From NCBI GenBank assembly GCA_010015675.1, contig ML976977.1, positions 1,738,570 to 1,749,809 of the forward strand: a stretch of 11,240 nt of DNA. The letters run 5' to 3'. The notes under the pieces were generated by a model. That model was not told where the DNA came from. It ran no database searches and saw only the letters and a program-made list of their open reading frames with translations. Numbering within the stretch: the first letter of the stretch is position 1; every line of letters begins with the position of its first letter. The stretch is from Byssothecium circinans (lineage: Eukaryota > Ascomycota > Dothideomycetes > Pleosporales > Massarinaceae). Positions 1-7,883 of the stretch are shown in pieces. The translations under genes and the position numbers were made by a program.

Positions 1-195
1 TGCGGGCTGGCGACTTGGGACGACGAAACTCAACACTAAGGCTAGCGCTAGTACAGGCTATCAAGCCTATCAATCAAGCCTCAATCAAGCTCACGATCTC
101 AGCTTGTTAGCCCCAACAATCCAAGCTGACGCCCTCAAAAAACGAGCAATCCAAGCTAACGCCTCAGCTTGGATTGGCTTGATTGTTGACAACTA
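1..195. mobile_element. Probable right end of a second hAT-type element (partial)
   Basis: The stretch ends in GATTGTTGACAACTA, whose reverse complement TAGTTGTCAACAATCAA matches the end of the complete hAT element at 1012 (TAGACTTGTCAACAATCAA) apart from a two-base gap. Inside it are repeats of a unit close to CAATCCAAGCT: two forward copies near 118-133 and 147-162, and an inverted copy near 167-178. Copies of CAATCAAGC lie further in. Such subterminal repeats are typical of hAT elements and their short non-autonomous derivatives. The repeat unit differs from the CAACT pentamers of the complete element, so this would be a related but distinct subfamily. No transposase is visible, and the other end and its target duplication lie outside the window. 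If the end is at 195, the expected duplication is TGCATACC (196-203). Confidence 0.45.
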
Positions 196-468
196 TGCAT
201 ACCACCATGACCCTATATATTATTCCAGCCGATTACGATCCGCGTCGCCGAGCTGTACGTCAGAATCAACTCGCACTTGGTAACGCGCAGCCGATGTCAC
301 CGCCTCCAAAGACCCACGGCGAGTACCCGCCCCTTCCTCGTAAGGCCCCCTTCCGAGTCGTACCTCTTGTCAAGGTCCTATCCAAGTTCGAGAAGCTACC
401 GCTGGAGATTCGGGAGAGGATCTGGGAAGAGGCCATGCGCGACGAACGTTATATTGCGAAGCAACATG

Positions 469-533
469 GTATGTAACACCGGATATGCAAGCGCACGTAA
501 AAATTCCGCTAATGCCTATATCGATTTTTTTAG
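469..533 (+). other. Intron 1 of the 2EXR gene
   Basis: Donor GTATGT, branch-like GCTAAT near 508-513, and a run of T before the TAG acceptor. It splits a codon after its first base (G|AA) and joins two frames that otherwise end at the TAA at 473-475. Fungal introns are commonly 50-70 nt, and this one is 65 nt. Confidence 0.8.
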
Positions 534-1003
534 AATACTATTCTAGATTCAGGTACTACTTCACAAATCCAGTTGAGTTTCGTCACATGGAGAACGGAAC
601 TGGCAAGACCCCGCGGTTCTTGCCCCAGTACATTCACGTCTGCAAGCAGGCCATGGAGACGATTACTGCGGTTTCCATCCGCAAGTCGACTTTCATGATC
701 GCCTCGGTGGGGGGTAACGGGTACTTTCAGAAGTTTTTGGACTCGGTGCCCGGCAATGGCCGTACTCACGTTCGAGCACTCCAGTTCGACTATTTTGACT
801 ACTTCCCCCCGAATATAGCGGTCAATCGGGATTTGTCACTATCTGCTGCTTGCCCGGGTCTTACAAAGATCCAAATGACCATGCATTCACGGCATCCGCA
901 TATATTGGTGATGAGGGAGCCCCTCACTGACTATTATTTTGTTTTAGGAGTGTTGAGGAACTCATCACCCGCTACCGCCTACGACAATTGTTCGAGTGTC
1001 ACA

Positions 1004-1011
1004 ACTTGAAG
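1004..1011. repeat. Target-site duplication, left copy (ACTTGAAG)
   Basis: Eight bases directly before the left inverted repeat, identical to 4005-4012. An 8-bp duplication is the hallmark of hAT transposition. It lies within codons for ...HNLK of the host gene. Confidence 0.93.
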
Positions 1012-1033
1012 TAGACTTGTCAACAATCAACTC
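1012..1033 (+). repeat. Left terminal inverted repeat of the hAT element
   Basis: Twenty-two bases beginning TAGACTTGTCAACAATC, the exact reverse complement of 3983-4004. Its first codon in the host frame is TAG, which stops the 2EXR reading frame at once. Confidence 0.93.
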
Positions 1034-1175
1034 GAACCCAATTACTTGATTGAGTTGATTGAGTTTATCAACTCAACTCAACTCAATTCGAGAGCCACTC
1101 AAACTCAACTCAACTCAATCAGAGAGGCTCAAGTTGATTGAGTTGATTGAGCTGATTGAGTTCAAATTGAGTTCG
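1030..1175. repeat. Left subterminal CAACT/AGTTG pentamer array
   Basis: Blocks of CTCAACTCAACTCAA alternate with blocks of the reverse orientation (TTGATTGAGTTGATTGAG), about two of each, so the DNA could fold into hairpins. Arrays of short motifs just inside the ends are known in hAT elements as transposase-binding sites; that role here is inferred. Confidence 0.8.
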
Positions 1176-1313
1176 TAATAGAGGCTAGGTGGAGAAGTGC
1201 CAGGTAGTCGCGTAGAGTCACTCTATTGGCTAATTAACAGTCAAGCTAGTCCTTAATAGGTAGCCCTAGCGAGAGACGCACTTAGAAGCTTATTGACGCG
1301 TTAACTATCACCA

Positions 1314-1323
1314 TTTTATATTA
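1314..1323 (+). promoter_or_regulatory. Possible TATA element of the transposase gene
   Basis: The AT-rich TTTTATATTA lies about 35-45 bases before the transposase ATG at 1358, a suitable place for a core promoter. The rest of 1176-1357 holds no ORF or repeat that I recognise. Confidence 0.25.
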
Positions 1324-1357
1324 ACTATACTACTTACCCACGCCTTAATCGCTAGAT

Positions 1358-3821
1358 ATGAACCAGAACCTTAAGAAAGCCTTTAAAGACCAAGTCCAGC
1401 TCACAAACCGTAAGAAACAGCGCCCAAAACCCGCTTCTCTACGCGCCGAACCCGACGACGAATCGACTACTGATACAGATGCCCAAGCCTATATAGCAGT
1501 GGATAACGACGACGATTTAACGTAGGAGGGCCTTGAATGGACGAGAGTGCCTCATCTATAGAAGAGAGCTTATGAACACGGCCAAGGCAGCAGGCCAAGC
1601 TGGATATATCAATACGGCTGGCCAGTTTGGCATCGACAGCAAGAAAAGAAGTTCTGGCTCTGCAAGTACTGCCATTAACACAAGAAAACTAGTGGTGAGT
1701 TTAACGTCCATCAATTAACAAGCTTAGCAGCCGCCTATCTACAGCAGAACGTCCGCGGCCACGGCATTAGTAAGGAAGGCAAAATTAAATTAAATTTGCC
1801 ACTAGGGCAGTCATCAATCCTTGCAGCCATGTAGTCTGATGGGGTTCAGGTCTCTCAGGAAGTTGCCAACGCGCTAGCTAGCGCCTTCTCTAAGGTGCGA
1901 TTTGAAGAAGCCATCAAAGACTAGGTGATTGCCGATAACCAGTCGTTACGCGTTATTGAGAGACCAGAGTTTCGAGCAATGATTAAAGCCGCTAATCCTA
2001 TGGCAGAAGCAAGCCTCTAGCAGAGTCATAATAGTCTCCGAGACGCTATCCTCCATGAGTATAAGTCCTATATCCCCGCCCGTTATTAATTTCTTAAAGC
2101 AATCGCGTTCACTTATACATATAAGTTTTGACAATTAGACGTCAACTGGAGGCAAGTGAGCGCTCACTAGGATATGTGTACACTACCTAGGCTCGAGCGG
2201 AGGCGTATTAGACTACCTCGTCGGCCTGCTAGAGCTCCACGGCAAGCACTTAGGCAGGAACCTCGCGTCAGTCGTCCGAGCGACGCTTGAGACGTTCAAA
2301 ATTGGTGAAAAGCAACTAGGTTACTTTGTACTTAATAACGCTACAAACAATAACTCAGCAATTGACGCGCTGTCAGAGGAGTACAACTTCTACGCGCCCC
2401 ATCGTCGGCTACGCTGTACGTGCCACATCATCAACTTAGCCGCTTAAACAGTTATATGGGGCAAGGACAAAGAGGCGTTTAAGAACAACAAGGAGAACTT
2501 AGATAAGGAGGAGAAGCTTATAGAGGAGTGGCGGAAACACGGCCCTATTAGAGTGTTATTTGACGTTATCTCATTAATATGTACACCACAATCCCGACAG
2601 CTCCTTAAGCGCTTCTAAATTAAGGAGGCAAAGCGTCTTAAGAAGCAGGGCTTTAGGCCGAAAGAGCTCATCAAGCCCATTAAGACTCGCTGGAACTCCT
2701 ATCACGCCTGCTTTGAGCGCGCGGCTGAGCTGGCAGGGCCCATCAACGCGTATATTAATTTCCGCGCGCAGGACTATAGAGCCGAGACTGCCTCGCGGCG
2801 GAGAGAGCCGTTGACTGAGAGACCTGAGCCAAGGCTCTTTATCGCTGAGGGAGGTCTTACTGCAAAGGACTAGGCGACGATTACTGAGCACATTAGGCTG
2901 CTCGCGCCCTTTGAGGAGGCGACAAGGTGGCTGCAGGGTAGGACTAAAGTCAGCAACCATGGAGCTATCTGGGAGGTTATCGTCGCCTTTGAGTTCCTGC
3001 TCAATGAGCTCAAACAGATGAAGGAGCGCCTCGCCAAAGTGGACTATACGGCTAAAGACGCGCCCAAGGACTACTTAATAACTAACGTCAACGCCACACA
3101 CAAGAAGCTCTCAGAGTACTATAATAAGCTCAACGCGTCCCTAGTCTACTACGCCGCAACAATCCTCCATCCAACGTACAAACACTATCTTGATAGCGCT
3201 TGGAGGGTCCCCGATGACTGGGACGAGGTAGAGAAGGGCCCTCATCCACAGCAGGACTGGCTGCCGAGCAACCATCGGGCCTTCCTAGCGCTCTGGAAAT
3301 CATACAAGGATCGAATAGCCGTTGAGGCTGCTGACGTGCAGGGCGATGAGGGCAATCAACGGCCTGCTAAGCGCCATAAAGTCAACGCCGGAGGCAGCCA
3401 GGCAGCCTTCCTCGATGGTTTGATGCAGGCTGCTATTAAACAGAAGGAGCAGACGCTTAACGACGAGTTTGAACTATAGAAGAAGGAGCCTCCTCTTAGC
3501 CCTAATGACTTATTAGCCATTAATCCTATTAAGTACTAGCTACTCCAAGAGAATCGATATCCTACTTTGACGAAGCTTGCCCTCGACATCTACTCAATCC
3601 CAGCCTCAGCAGCCGATTGTGAGAGGACCTTTAGTGAGCTAGGAGATCTACTGGGTACTAGACGACTCTATATGAAGCCTGAGCTCCTCTCAGCGCTGCA
3701 GGCGCTCAAGTCCTGGAAGAGAATAGGCATCAAACGCTCTCCACAAGCCTTGTCTTCGCAAGGAGAGCTCTCTCTCAATGATCTTAATCACCTTTACGAG
3801 AAACTCGGCAACGATCCCTAA
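1358..3821 (+). pseudogene. hAT transposase, inactivated (RIP-like stops and a frame change)
   Basis: Read through its stops, this is a hAT transposase of about 820 codons. In order: an acidic N-terminus; a BED-type zinc finger region (WIYQYGW, FWLCKYC, then TSLAAAYLQQNVRGHGIS); the catalytic-core region with FDN*TSTGGK, GYFVLNNATNN and RRLRCTCHIINLAA; KTRWNSYH; and the C-terminal dimerisation region SIPASAADCERTFSELGDLL near 3600-3660. In-frame stops start at 1523, 1559, 1676, 1832, 1922, 2018 and 2087 in the first frame, then at 2136, 2157, 2445, 2616, 2871, 3477 and 3537 in the second. The frame moves by one base between about 2090 and 2125. Nine stops are TAG, four TAA and one TGA. Several TAGs stand where the family has tryptophan. 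The longest clean stretch is 3018-3476. No working protein can come from this copy. Confidence 0.9.
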
Positions 3822-3825
3822 GTAA

Positions 3826-3990
3826 TTAAACTCAATCAAGTCAACCCAACTCAACTTAAACGTCTTGAACTTAACTCAACTCAACTCAACTTAGACCTCA
3901 CTGATTACGTTATCAATTAACTCAACTCAACTTGAAGGCCTCTGAATGCAACTCAACTCAATTTTGATGGTCAAATTGAGTTGAGTTGAT
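3826..3990. repeat. Right subterminal CAACT/AGTTG pentamer array
   Basis: It begins a few bases after the transposase stop (3819-3821). It contains four to five blocks of CTCAACTCAACTCAACTT type and ends with the opposite orientation (TTGAGTTGAGTTGATTG) running into the terminal repeat. It mirrors the left array in unit and spacing style but is not an exact inverted copy of it. Confidence 0.8.
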
Positions 3991-4004
3991 TGTTGACAAG
4001 TCTA
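3983..4004 (-). repeat. Right terminal inverted repeat of the hAT element
   Basis: Reverse complement of 1012-1033 over all 22 bases, ending ...GACAAGTCTA. Beyond these 22 bases the two ends diverge. Confidence 0.93.
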
Positions 4005-4012
4005 ACTTGAAG
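4005..4012. repeat. Target-site duplication, right copy (ACTTGAAG)
   Basis: Identical to 1004-1011 and directly after the right inverted repeat. It fixes the outer boundary of the element. Confidence 0.93.
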
Positions 4013-4153
4013 GAGGTTCTCTGGGATAACCAGGGGGTGTACTACGAGGCGGCGGCTATAAAGCTGCAGGGCATAAGCCAATGGTTGAAGGACGGCTTTT
4101 CTAACCGAGGACAGAATGTCGAAATTGACTACGCTTACAACTTCCATTACTAG
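4013..4153 (+). pseudogene. Orphaned 3' end of the 2EXR gene
   Basis: Forty-six codons plus TAG that continue the host frame exactly after the upstream target copy: the join is LK|EVLWDNQGVYYEAAAIKLQ, and the reading ends ISQWLKDGFS...YAYNFHY. There is no stop or frame damage inside. The transposon cuts it off from its start and promoter, so it is no longer translated as part of the protein. Its clean frame suggests the insertion is recent relative to mutational decay. Confidence 0.75.
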
Positions 4154-5047
4154 GCATTCCACACCCTCTAGACTTCGGCATGCATGTGGCTTAGGAAAGC
4201 GGTCATTAGTTAGAACAGCGTTGTAGGAACATGAACTGTGGTCCTGAACTACATATGGGTCGTAGCTGCAAGGGCTGGGGGAATCATTAACACTGATGGA
4301 GCCCTATTGTCCTCGAAGCCCCTACATAGCCTCCAATAAACCACAATCTGTAATGGTTAGTGCCTATTGTTGTATAATTTTATTTACGTGAGACATGTTT
4401 ACGTTTATTGCCTCGCAAAATGGTGCTCTCAGAAAGTGCTCCATACTACATCTCACGTGACATTTGCATTCACATTGAACAACAAATGCCAAGCACCAAA
4501 GTTTTAATCTGCTACTCCATCACCTATGAATCATCTGCAGATAAGTTTCTTTTATTCTATTCTGCCACCATAAATACCAATTGTTAATCAACAATCTGAT
4601 AAACAAGCTGCGAAATTACTCTTTTAGGTAAGTTGCTTCCATTTATAAACACCCAAACAGCTCACCACTTGGGCCCGGCCATGCGTAAAACAAACACATC
4701 ACGTCATTTCTCTCGCCTTTCCCCCCAACAGCGCACCAAGTCGCAGTGGCGTTTGCTCGGAAGTGCGCTGCTCGCTGATCGAGCCGACAGTCGACTGCGA
4801 GTGCTTTCCTTTCCATGACTGCCGTCGCCCCAATGCTGGCTATCCGTAGGCTCACGTCATCTTCCAGTTACCTTCGAAGCCTCCATTTCCTGCATACGGG
4901 ATAATTTTAGGTTATAGGTTTGCAGCCAGCGTGGATGCCACCTCGATGAGTTGACTTCGGTCCATTTACTGCTGCAGAACTGCTCGCTGTCGTTAGCTTA
5001 TTGTCTCTCCGATCTTTGAGACATGCGATGGAATCGGTCCGATTTAA
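4154..5047. other. Intergenic stretch, no gene recognised
   Basis: The part to about 4640 is AT-rich, with short runs such as TTGTATAATTTTATTTACG near 4371 and one CACGTG palindrome at 4454-4459 that could bind a basic helix-loop-helix factor. From 4640 to 5047 the base content is more mixed and short ORFs occur on both strands (4643-4855 minus, 4633-4818 plus). None shows a family motif or a consistent codon bias. I see no RNA gene or transposon end. Confidence 0.6.
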
Positions 5048-5602
5048 ACGCCACTTTTCCATTTTCTGCTCACTGTGTTTCCAAACTTCATTTCCTACGG
5101 ATGGAATAATTTATACTGGTGCGTTGAAGACGCACCTAACAACGGCTGGCAGTTGTATGCGTCGCGGGCAACCGTGGTGTTGGCTGAGGGCACGCCTGTC
5201 CAACGTACGCAATCTTCTCGAAACAGGCGAAGAAGCAATATCTTACGACGGCCAGTTGCTGCAGTACTCTATACATATTTTACGTACCATATGGGTCTTC
5301 ACCAGTAGCTTACATCCCCTCCTTTTAATTCTAGTATGCTATCGGGACCAAAAAGTAACAAGCTCATCGAAATCGTGCTCGGTAAACCCCCGTGGTTCCC
5401 CGTTTGCAGCAGTTTTGAAAACTGTAGAAAGCGTATCCAGAGTTTCGACACACAGCTGTACGTCTACAACTCGCGCCTCTTGGCCATCGACGAGGCCGTC
5501 TGTTTCGCGTACCTGGTGGTCTTCTTCTTCACCGCCGGCGCGGGAGGGGCTCGTACGCCTATTACGATAAGTCTCGGAGAGACGTCTGAGTGCTCGTCGT
5601 AA
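5048..5602 (+). CDS. Uncharacterised candidate spliced ORF, start not found
   Basis: I do not recognise this product. One frame is open from 5048 to the TAA at 5600-5602 except for a single TAG at 5306-5308. That TAG lies inside a plausible 51-nt intron, 5284-5334 (GTACCA ... TTTTAATTCTAG), whose removal keeps the frame (…YTYFT|MLSGPKS…). The first part contains NLYWCVEDAPNNGWQLYASR. The second contains YVYNSRLLAIDEAVCFAYL followed by a hydrophobic VVFFFTAGAGG. Codons at about 5455-5550 end almost only in C or G, as in real fungal coding DNA. Against it: no convincing ATG begins the first exon, competing ORFs exist in the other frames (5028-5570 plus, 5339-5605 minus), and no domain is visible. 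The same frame continues to 5920 with three further TAA/TAG stops, so this may be a decayed gene. Confidence 0.25.
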
Positions 5603-6297
5603 CACAGCTCAACAAGGATGTTGAGCGGCTTTGCGCCTTCATCGAATATGCGCTGCCACTAGAACTCTGAATCCAGCAAAATTTCGCAATTATAGGCAAG
5701 AAATTTAGTGCGCGTTCACGTCGCGTTTAGGAATTCGAGCCATGACCCTTTGCAAAGCCCCCACTGCTCTATCGGCGTTGTGGCGATGCCAGGAATTAGA
5801 ACTAGACTGCGTCGACGGTTGGTCAACGCCGATACAGAAGTCTTGGAGAACCCCGTGATTGGGGCAATGTGCATGCTCTACTTGGCTGTCATTGTCATGA
5901 AGAGAGTTCAAGTTGCGTAGGCCTGTGGGCATTATGGTCATACCTACGGGATCCTCAAAGTTTGTAGAGCATGAACGATAAAGTGAAGGTCAGCCCAACG
6001 CACGGCGCGCCTCTGAGTCGGTCATCGAGCGCATCATAGAAAATTATTGGGGCAGGTTGTGAATTGAAAAGCCGCCGATGCAGGTAGGGGGCACGGGTGA
6101 CCCGAAGTGAAGCGAGGTGCAGATGGTTTAAGGTGGTACATGGTCCCCCGCATCGGAGCCGGTCATGGGTACTGAGGCACAACACACTGAAATGCGGGAC
6201 GACATAAACTGCAACAAGAGTTACCCAGACTTTCTCTTCCACAGAATCTAGTTCGATTGATACGAACTTCAGTCTATAGGTCTAGATCTGCAATTCC
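5603..6297. other. Intergenic region and upstream sequence of the MFS gene
   Basis: The part to 5920 could be the tail of the candidate decayed ORF before it: a short open stretch 5708-5920 stays in the same frame. From 5921 to 6297 I see no coding frame with motif support on either strand. This part should hold the promoter and 5' leader of the MFS gene. No clear TATA box is visible in the last 150 bases. Confidence 0.5.
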
Positions 6298-7883
6298 ATG
6301 GCAGCCGCACCGACTGCAATTCCGCCCCCAGCGCCCGAACCGGCGTCACAAATTGAGCCAACACAGTCTTCTCGAGCAGATCCGCAACAATGGTCAACAT
6401 GGCGTAAAGTCCTCTCCGTTGTCACTGTCTCCTACGCTGACTGCCTCACGTTAGTCGTCACCTTGCCCGAACGTACTTTCTGGCGCCTAATAGTATCCAG
6501 GTTCCTCGTGTCGATGATGCTAGCACCAAGCATTCCTCAAGTGCTGCGCACCTTTCGACCGGATGGCAGTGACAAATTTCTAGGCTCCTTCTCAGTCACT
6601 GTCTACATCCTAGGTTTCGTTTTTGGGCCTTTACTGTTCGGCCCAATGACGGACTTGGTAGGTAGAATTGCCATTTTACGCTTCACAGCAAGCCTCTACC
6701 TAGTCTTCACTATCGCATGCGCTGTGAGCCCAAGCCTTCCCGTATTAATTGTTTTCCGTTTTATCGCAGGTTGCTTTGGTGGGGCTCCTATGGCCATCGG
6801 TGGCGGTGTCGTTTCCGACCTCTACGCGCCCGGAAAACGAACTCTCCCAATGGCATGGTACTCAGTGGGAACCATGATGGGTCCTACTTTGGGCCCAGTG
6901 CTGGGTGGTCTCATCACTGGTGGACTCAGTTGGAGGTGGGTATTTTGGATTGCCGCTATACTGGTGAGTTGAGACTTTAGTATACATTTTGCGCAGCTAA
7001 GTATCAACAGGCCGGATTATGTGTTGCTTCGCTGTGGTTTATGCTTGAAGAAACGCATCAAGCGACTCTCATTCGACGAGCCGAAGGCGAAAGAAGCAAC
7101 AGAACTATGAGCGATAAGACCGCATTAATCACAACACTTTTCCCTACGTTCAAGCGTTCTATCAACCTGGCTTCGAAAATTCCACGACATACTCCAGCAC
7201 TAGCGATACTACTTCTCATTGGCATTTTCAATGGTCTCGTAAACATGATTTTATCTTCCCTAGGCTCAGTGTTTCAGTTCCAATACCACTTTCCCCCGAC
7301 CACTGCTGGACTATCTTACCTTGGACTTGGGATAGGCGGCGTTGTTGGTTTGGCAGCAACTCCTGGCATTTCGGATTACTTTGCAAAGTTTCGCCCAAAT
7401 CCAGACGGATCCAAGCGCCCACAACATACACTTCCAATGATGATGATAGCTGGCCCGTTATCATCAATCGGATTGTTTTGGTATGGTTGGTCGTGCCAGG
7501 CCAAAACACACTGGATTGTTCCAATCATAGGACTTTGTGTTTTCGGATTTGGGTACACGAGCATGCGAGTGAGTACCTTAAATCCTGCGCAAACCACATC
7601 GATGGTGTTTGGCTGATATCCTGCACAGCTTTCCACGCAGATATTTCTAGTTGAGGCAATTTCCAACTTCACGGCTTCTGCGTTGGCTGCGCATACCGTT
7701 TTTAGCTCAATAGGTGGTGCTGCAATACCTGTTGGTACATTCCCGCTCTACGATCACTTGGGATACGGATGGGGTAACAGTGTGATCGCATTTATCAACC
7801 TTGGCTTATGTGTTGTTCCTTTCGCCATGTATATGGCTTCAGTGGAATTGGGAAATGACTGGATTATCCGTATCGACGGTTAG
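6298..7883 (+). CDS. MFS multidrug transporter, DHA1-like, four exons
   Basis: A 475-aa member of the major facilitator superfamily, plasma-membrane type, most like fungal drug:H+ antiporters that export small molecules by proton exchange; the substrate cannot be read from sequence. Exons are 6298-6449, 6501-6963, 7011-7568 and 7629-7883. All three introns are short with GT..AG ends, and splicing restores the family sequence. A Pro/Ala-rich cytoplasmic N-terminus (1-30) precedes WSTWRK. The loop motif G-x3-D-x2-G-R is at residues 98-106 (GPMTDLVGR). The antiporter motif C, GPTLGPVLGG, is at 178-187, followed by WRWVFW. RFIAGCFGGAPMAIGGG marks TM4, and LFWYGWSCQAKTHWIVPIIG lies in the second half. 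About 12 membrane helices are expected. ATG 6298 is preceded by CAATTCC and is followed by G. The C-terminus after the last helix is short and family matching is poor there, so the last exon end is less sure. No stop or frameshift interrupts the exons. Confidence 0.88.
6450..6500 (+). other. Intron 1 of the MFS gene (51 nt, frame-preserving)
   Basis: Donor GTTAGT, branch CTAAT at 6487-6491, acceptor CCAG. It holds 17 codons without a stop, so the ORF reads through it. It is called an intron because splicing gives ADCLTFLVSMMLAPSIPQVL, the usual TM1 sequence of the family, while retention places a charged insert in that helix. Confidence 0.82.
6964..7010 (+). other. Intron 2 of the MFS gene (47 nt)
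   Basis: Donor GTGAGT, branch-like GCTAAG near 6996-7001, acceptor ACAG. It removes an in-frame TGA directly after the donor and joins FWIAAIL to AGLCVASLW in phase 0. Confidence 0.88.
7569..7628 (+). other. Intron 3 of the MFS gene (60 nt)
   Basis: Donor GTGAGT, branch GCTGAT near 7612-7617, acceptor CACAG. It removes a TGA stop and joins GYTSMR to LSTQIFLVEAISNFTASAL, a join that fits the family. Confidence 0.88.

Larger units (their letters stand above)
1012..4004 (+). mobile_element. Complete hAT DNA transposon, 2993 bp, defective
   Basis: A class II element with 22-bp perfect terminal inverted repeats starting TAGACTTGTC (1012-1033 and 3983-4004). It is flanked by the 8-bp direct repeat ACTTGAAG, and carries a single decayed transposase in the same orientation with a BED-type zinc finger and the hAT C-terminal dimerisation region. 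CAACT/AGTTG pentamer arrays lie inside both ends. The element sits in the last exon of the 2EXR gene, in the same orientation. Removing it and one copy of the duplication joins AAG to GAG in frame. It cannot move on its own because its transposase carries 14 in-frame stops, but its ends look intact, so a working transposase elsewhere in the genome could still mobilise it. Confidence 0.93.
195..4153 (+). pseudogene. 2EXR-domain protein gene, split by a hAT insertion
   Basis: A fungal protein of unknown function with an N-terminal 2EXR domain (F-box-like family): the motif FEKLPLEIRERIWEEAM lies at about residues 64-80. Later segments fit the family layout (LPQYIHVCKQAME, VRALQFDYFDYFP, CPGLTKIQMTMH, then ELITRYRLRQLFECHNLK). 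Proposed exons are 195-468, 534-907, 958-1011 and 4013-4153. Intron 1 (469-533, 65 nt) has donor GTATGT, branch CTAAT and a T-rich TAG acceptor, and it joins CAT-GAA-TAC cleanly. Intron 2 (908-957) is less certain: the strong TAG acceptor at 947 would give a stop, and only the weaker GAG at 957 keeps frame. Without the insertion the protein would be about 280 aa. With it, the frame ends at TAG 1012-1014, the first bases of the transposon, giving 234 aa. The ATG at 195 touches a second hAT-like end, so the start may instead be ATG 207. The truncated product may still be made. Confidence 0.7.

Noticed and set aside
277..546. 89-codon plus-strand ORF overlapping the 2EXR exon 1.
   Set aside because: Arg/Ser-rich shadow frame; the 2EXR motif lies in the other frame.
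1020..1175. Regularly repeated short motifs that might suggest a CRISPR-like array.
   Set aside because: There are no spacers of even length, and the units are pentamers inside transposon ends in a eukaryotic genome.
3018..3479. A clean 153-codon ORF with its own ATG.
   Set aside because: It is an undamaged piece of the hAT transposase, in the same frame as the flanking family sequence.
1523..3539. Nine of the 14 transposase stops are TAG, which could hint at TAG recoding or a suppressor tRNA.
   Set aside because: TAA and TGA stops and a frame change are also present, the host genes use TAG as true stops (4151, 7881), and RIP explains the bias.
4643..4855. Overlapping short ORFs on both strands.
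   Set aside because: No family similarity, no codon bias and no splice partners.
5028..5570. 180-codon plus-strand ORF from ATG 5028.
   Set aside because: Ser/Arg-rich composition without a motif, and the third-base pattern favours the neighbouring frame. It remains a weak alternative.
5339..5605. 88-codon minus-strand ORF with ATG.
   Set aside because: No motif; it mirrors the stretch where the plus frame shows the C/G third-base pattern, so it is more likely a shadow. Not excluded.
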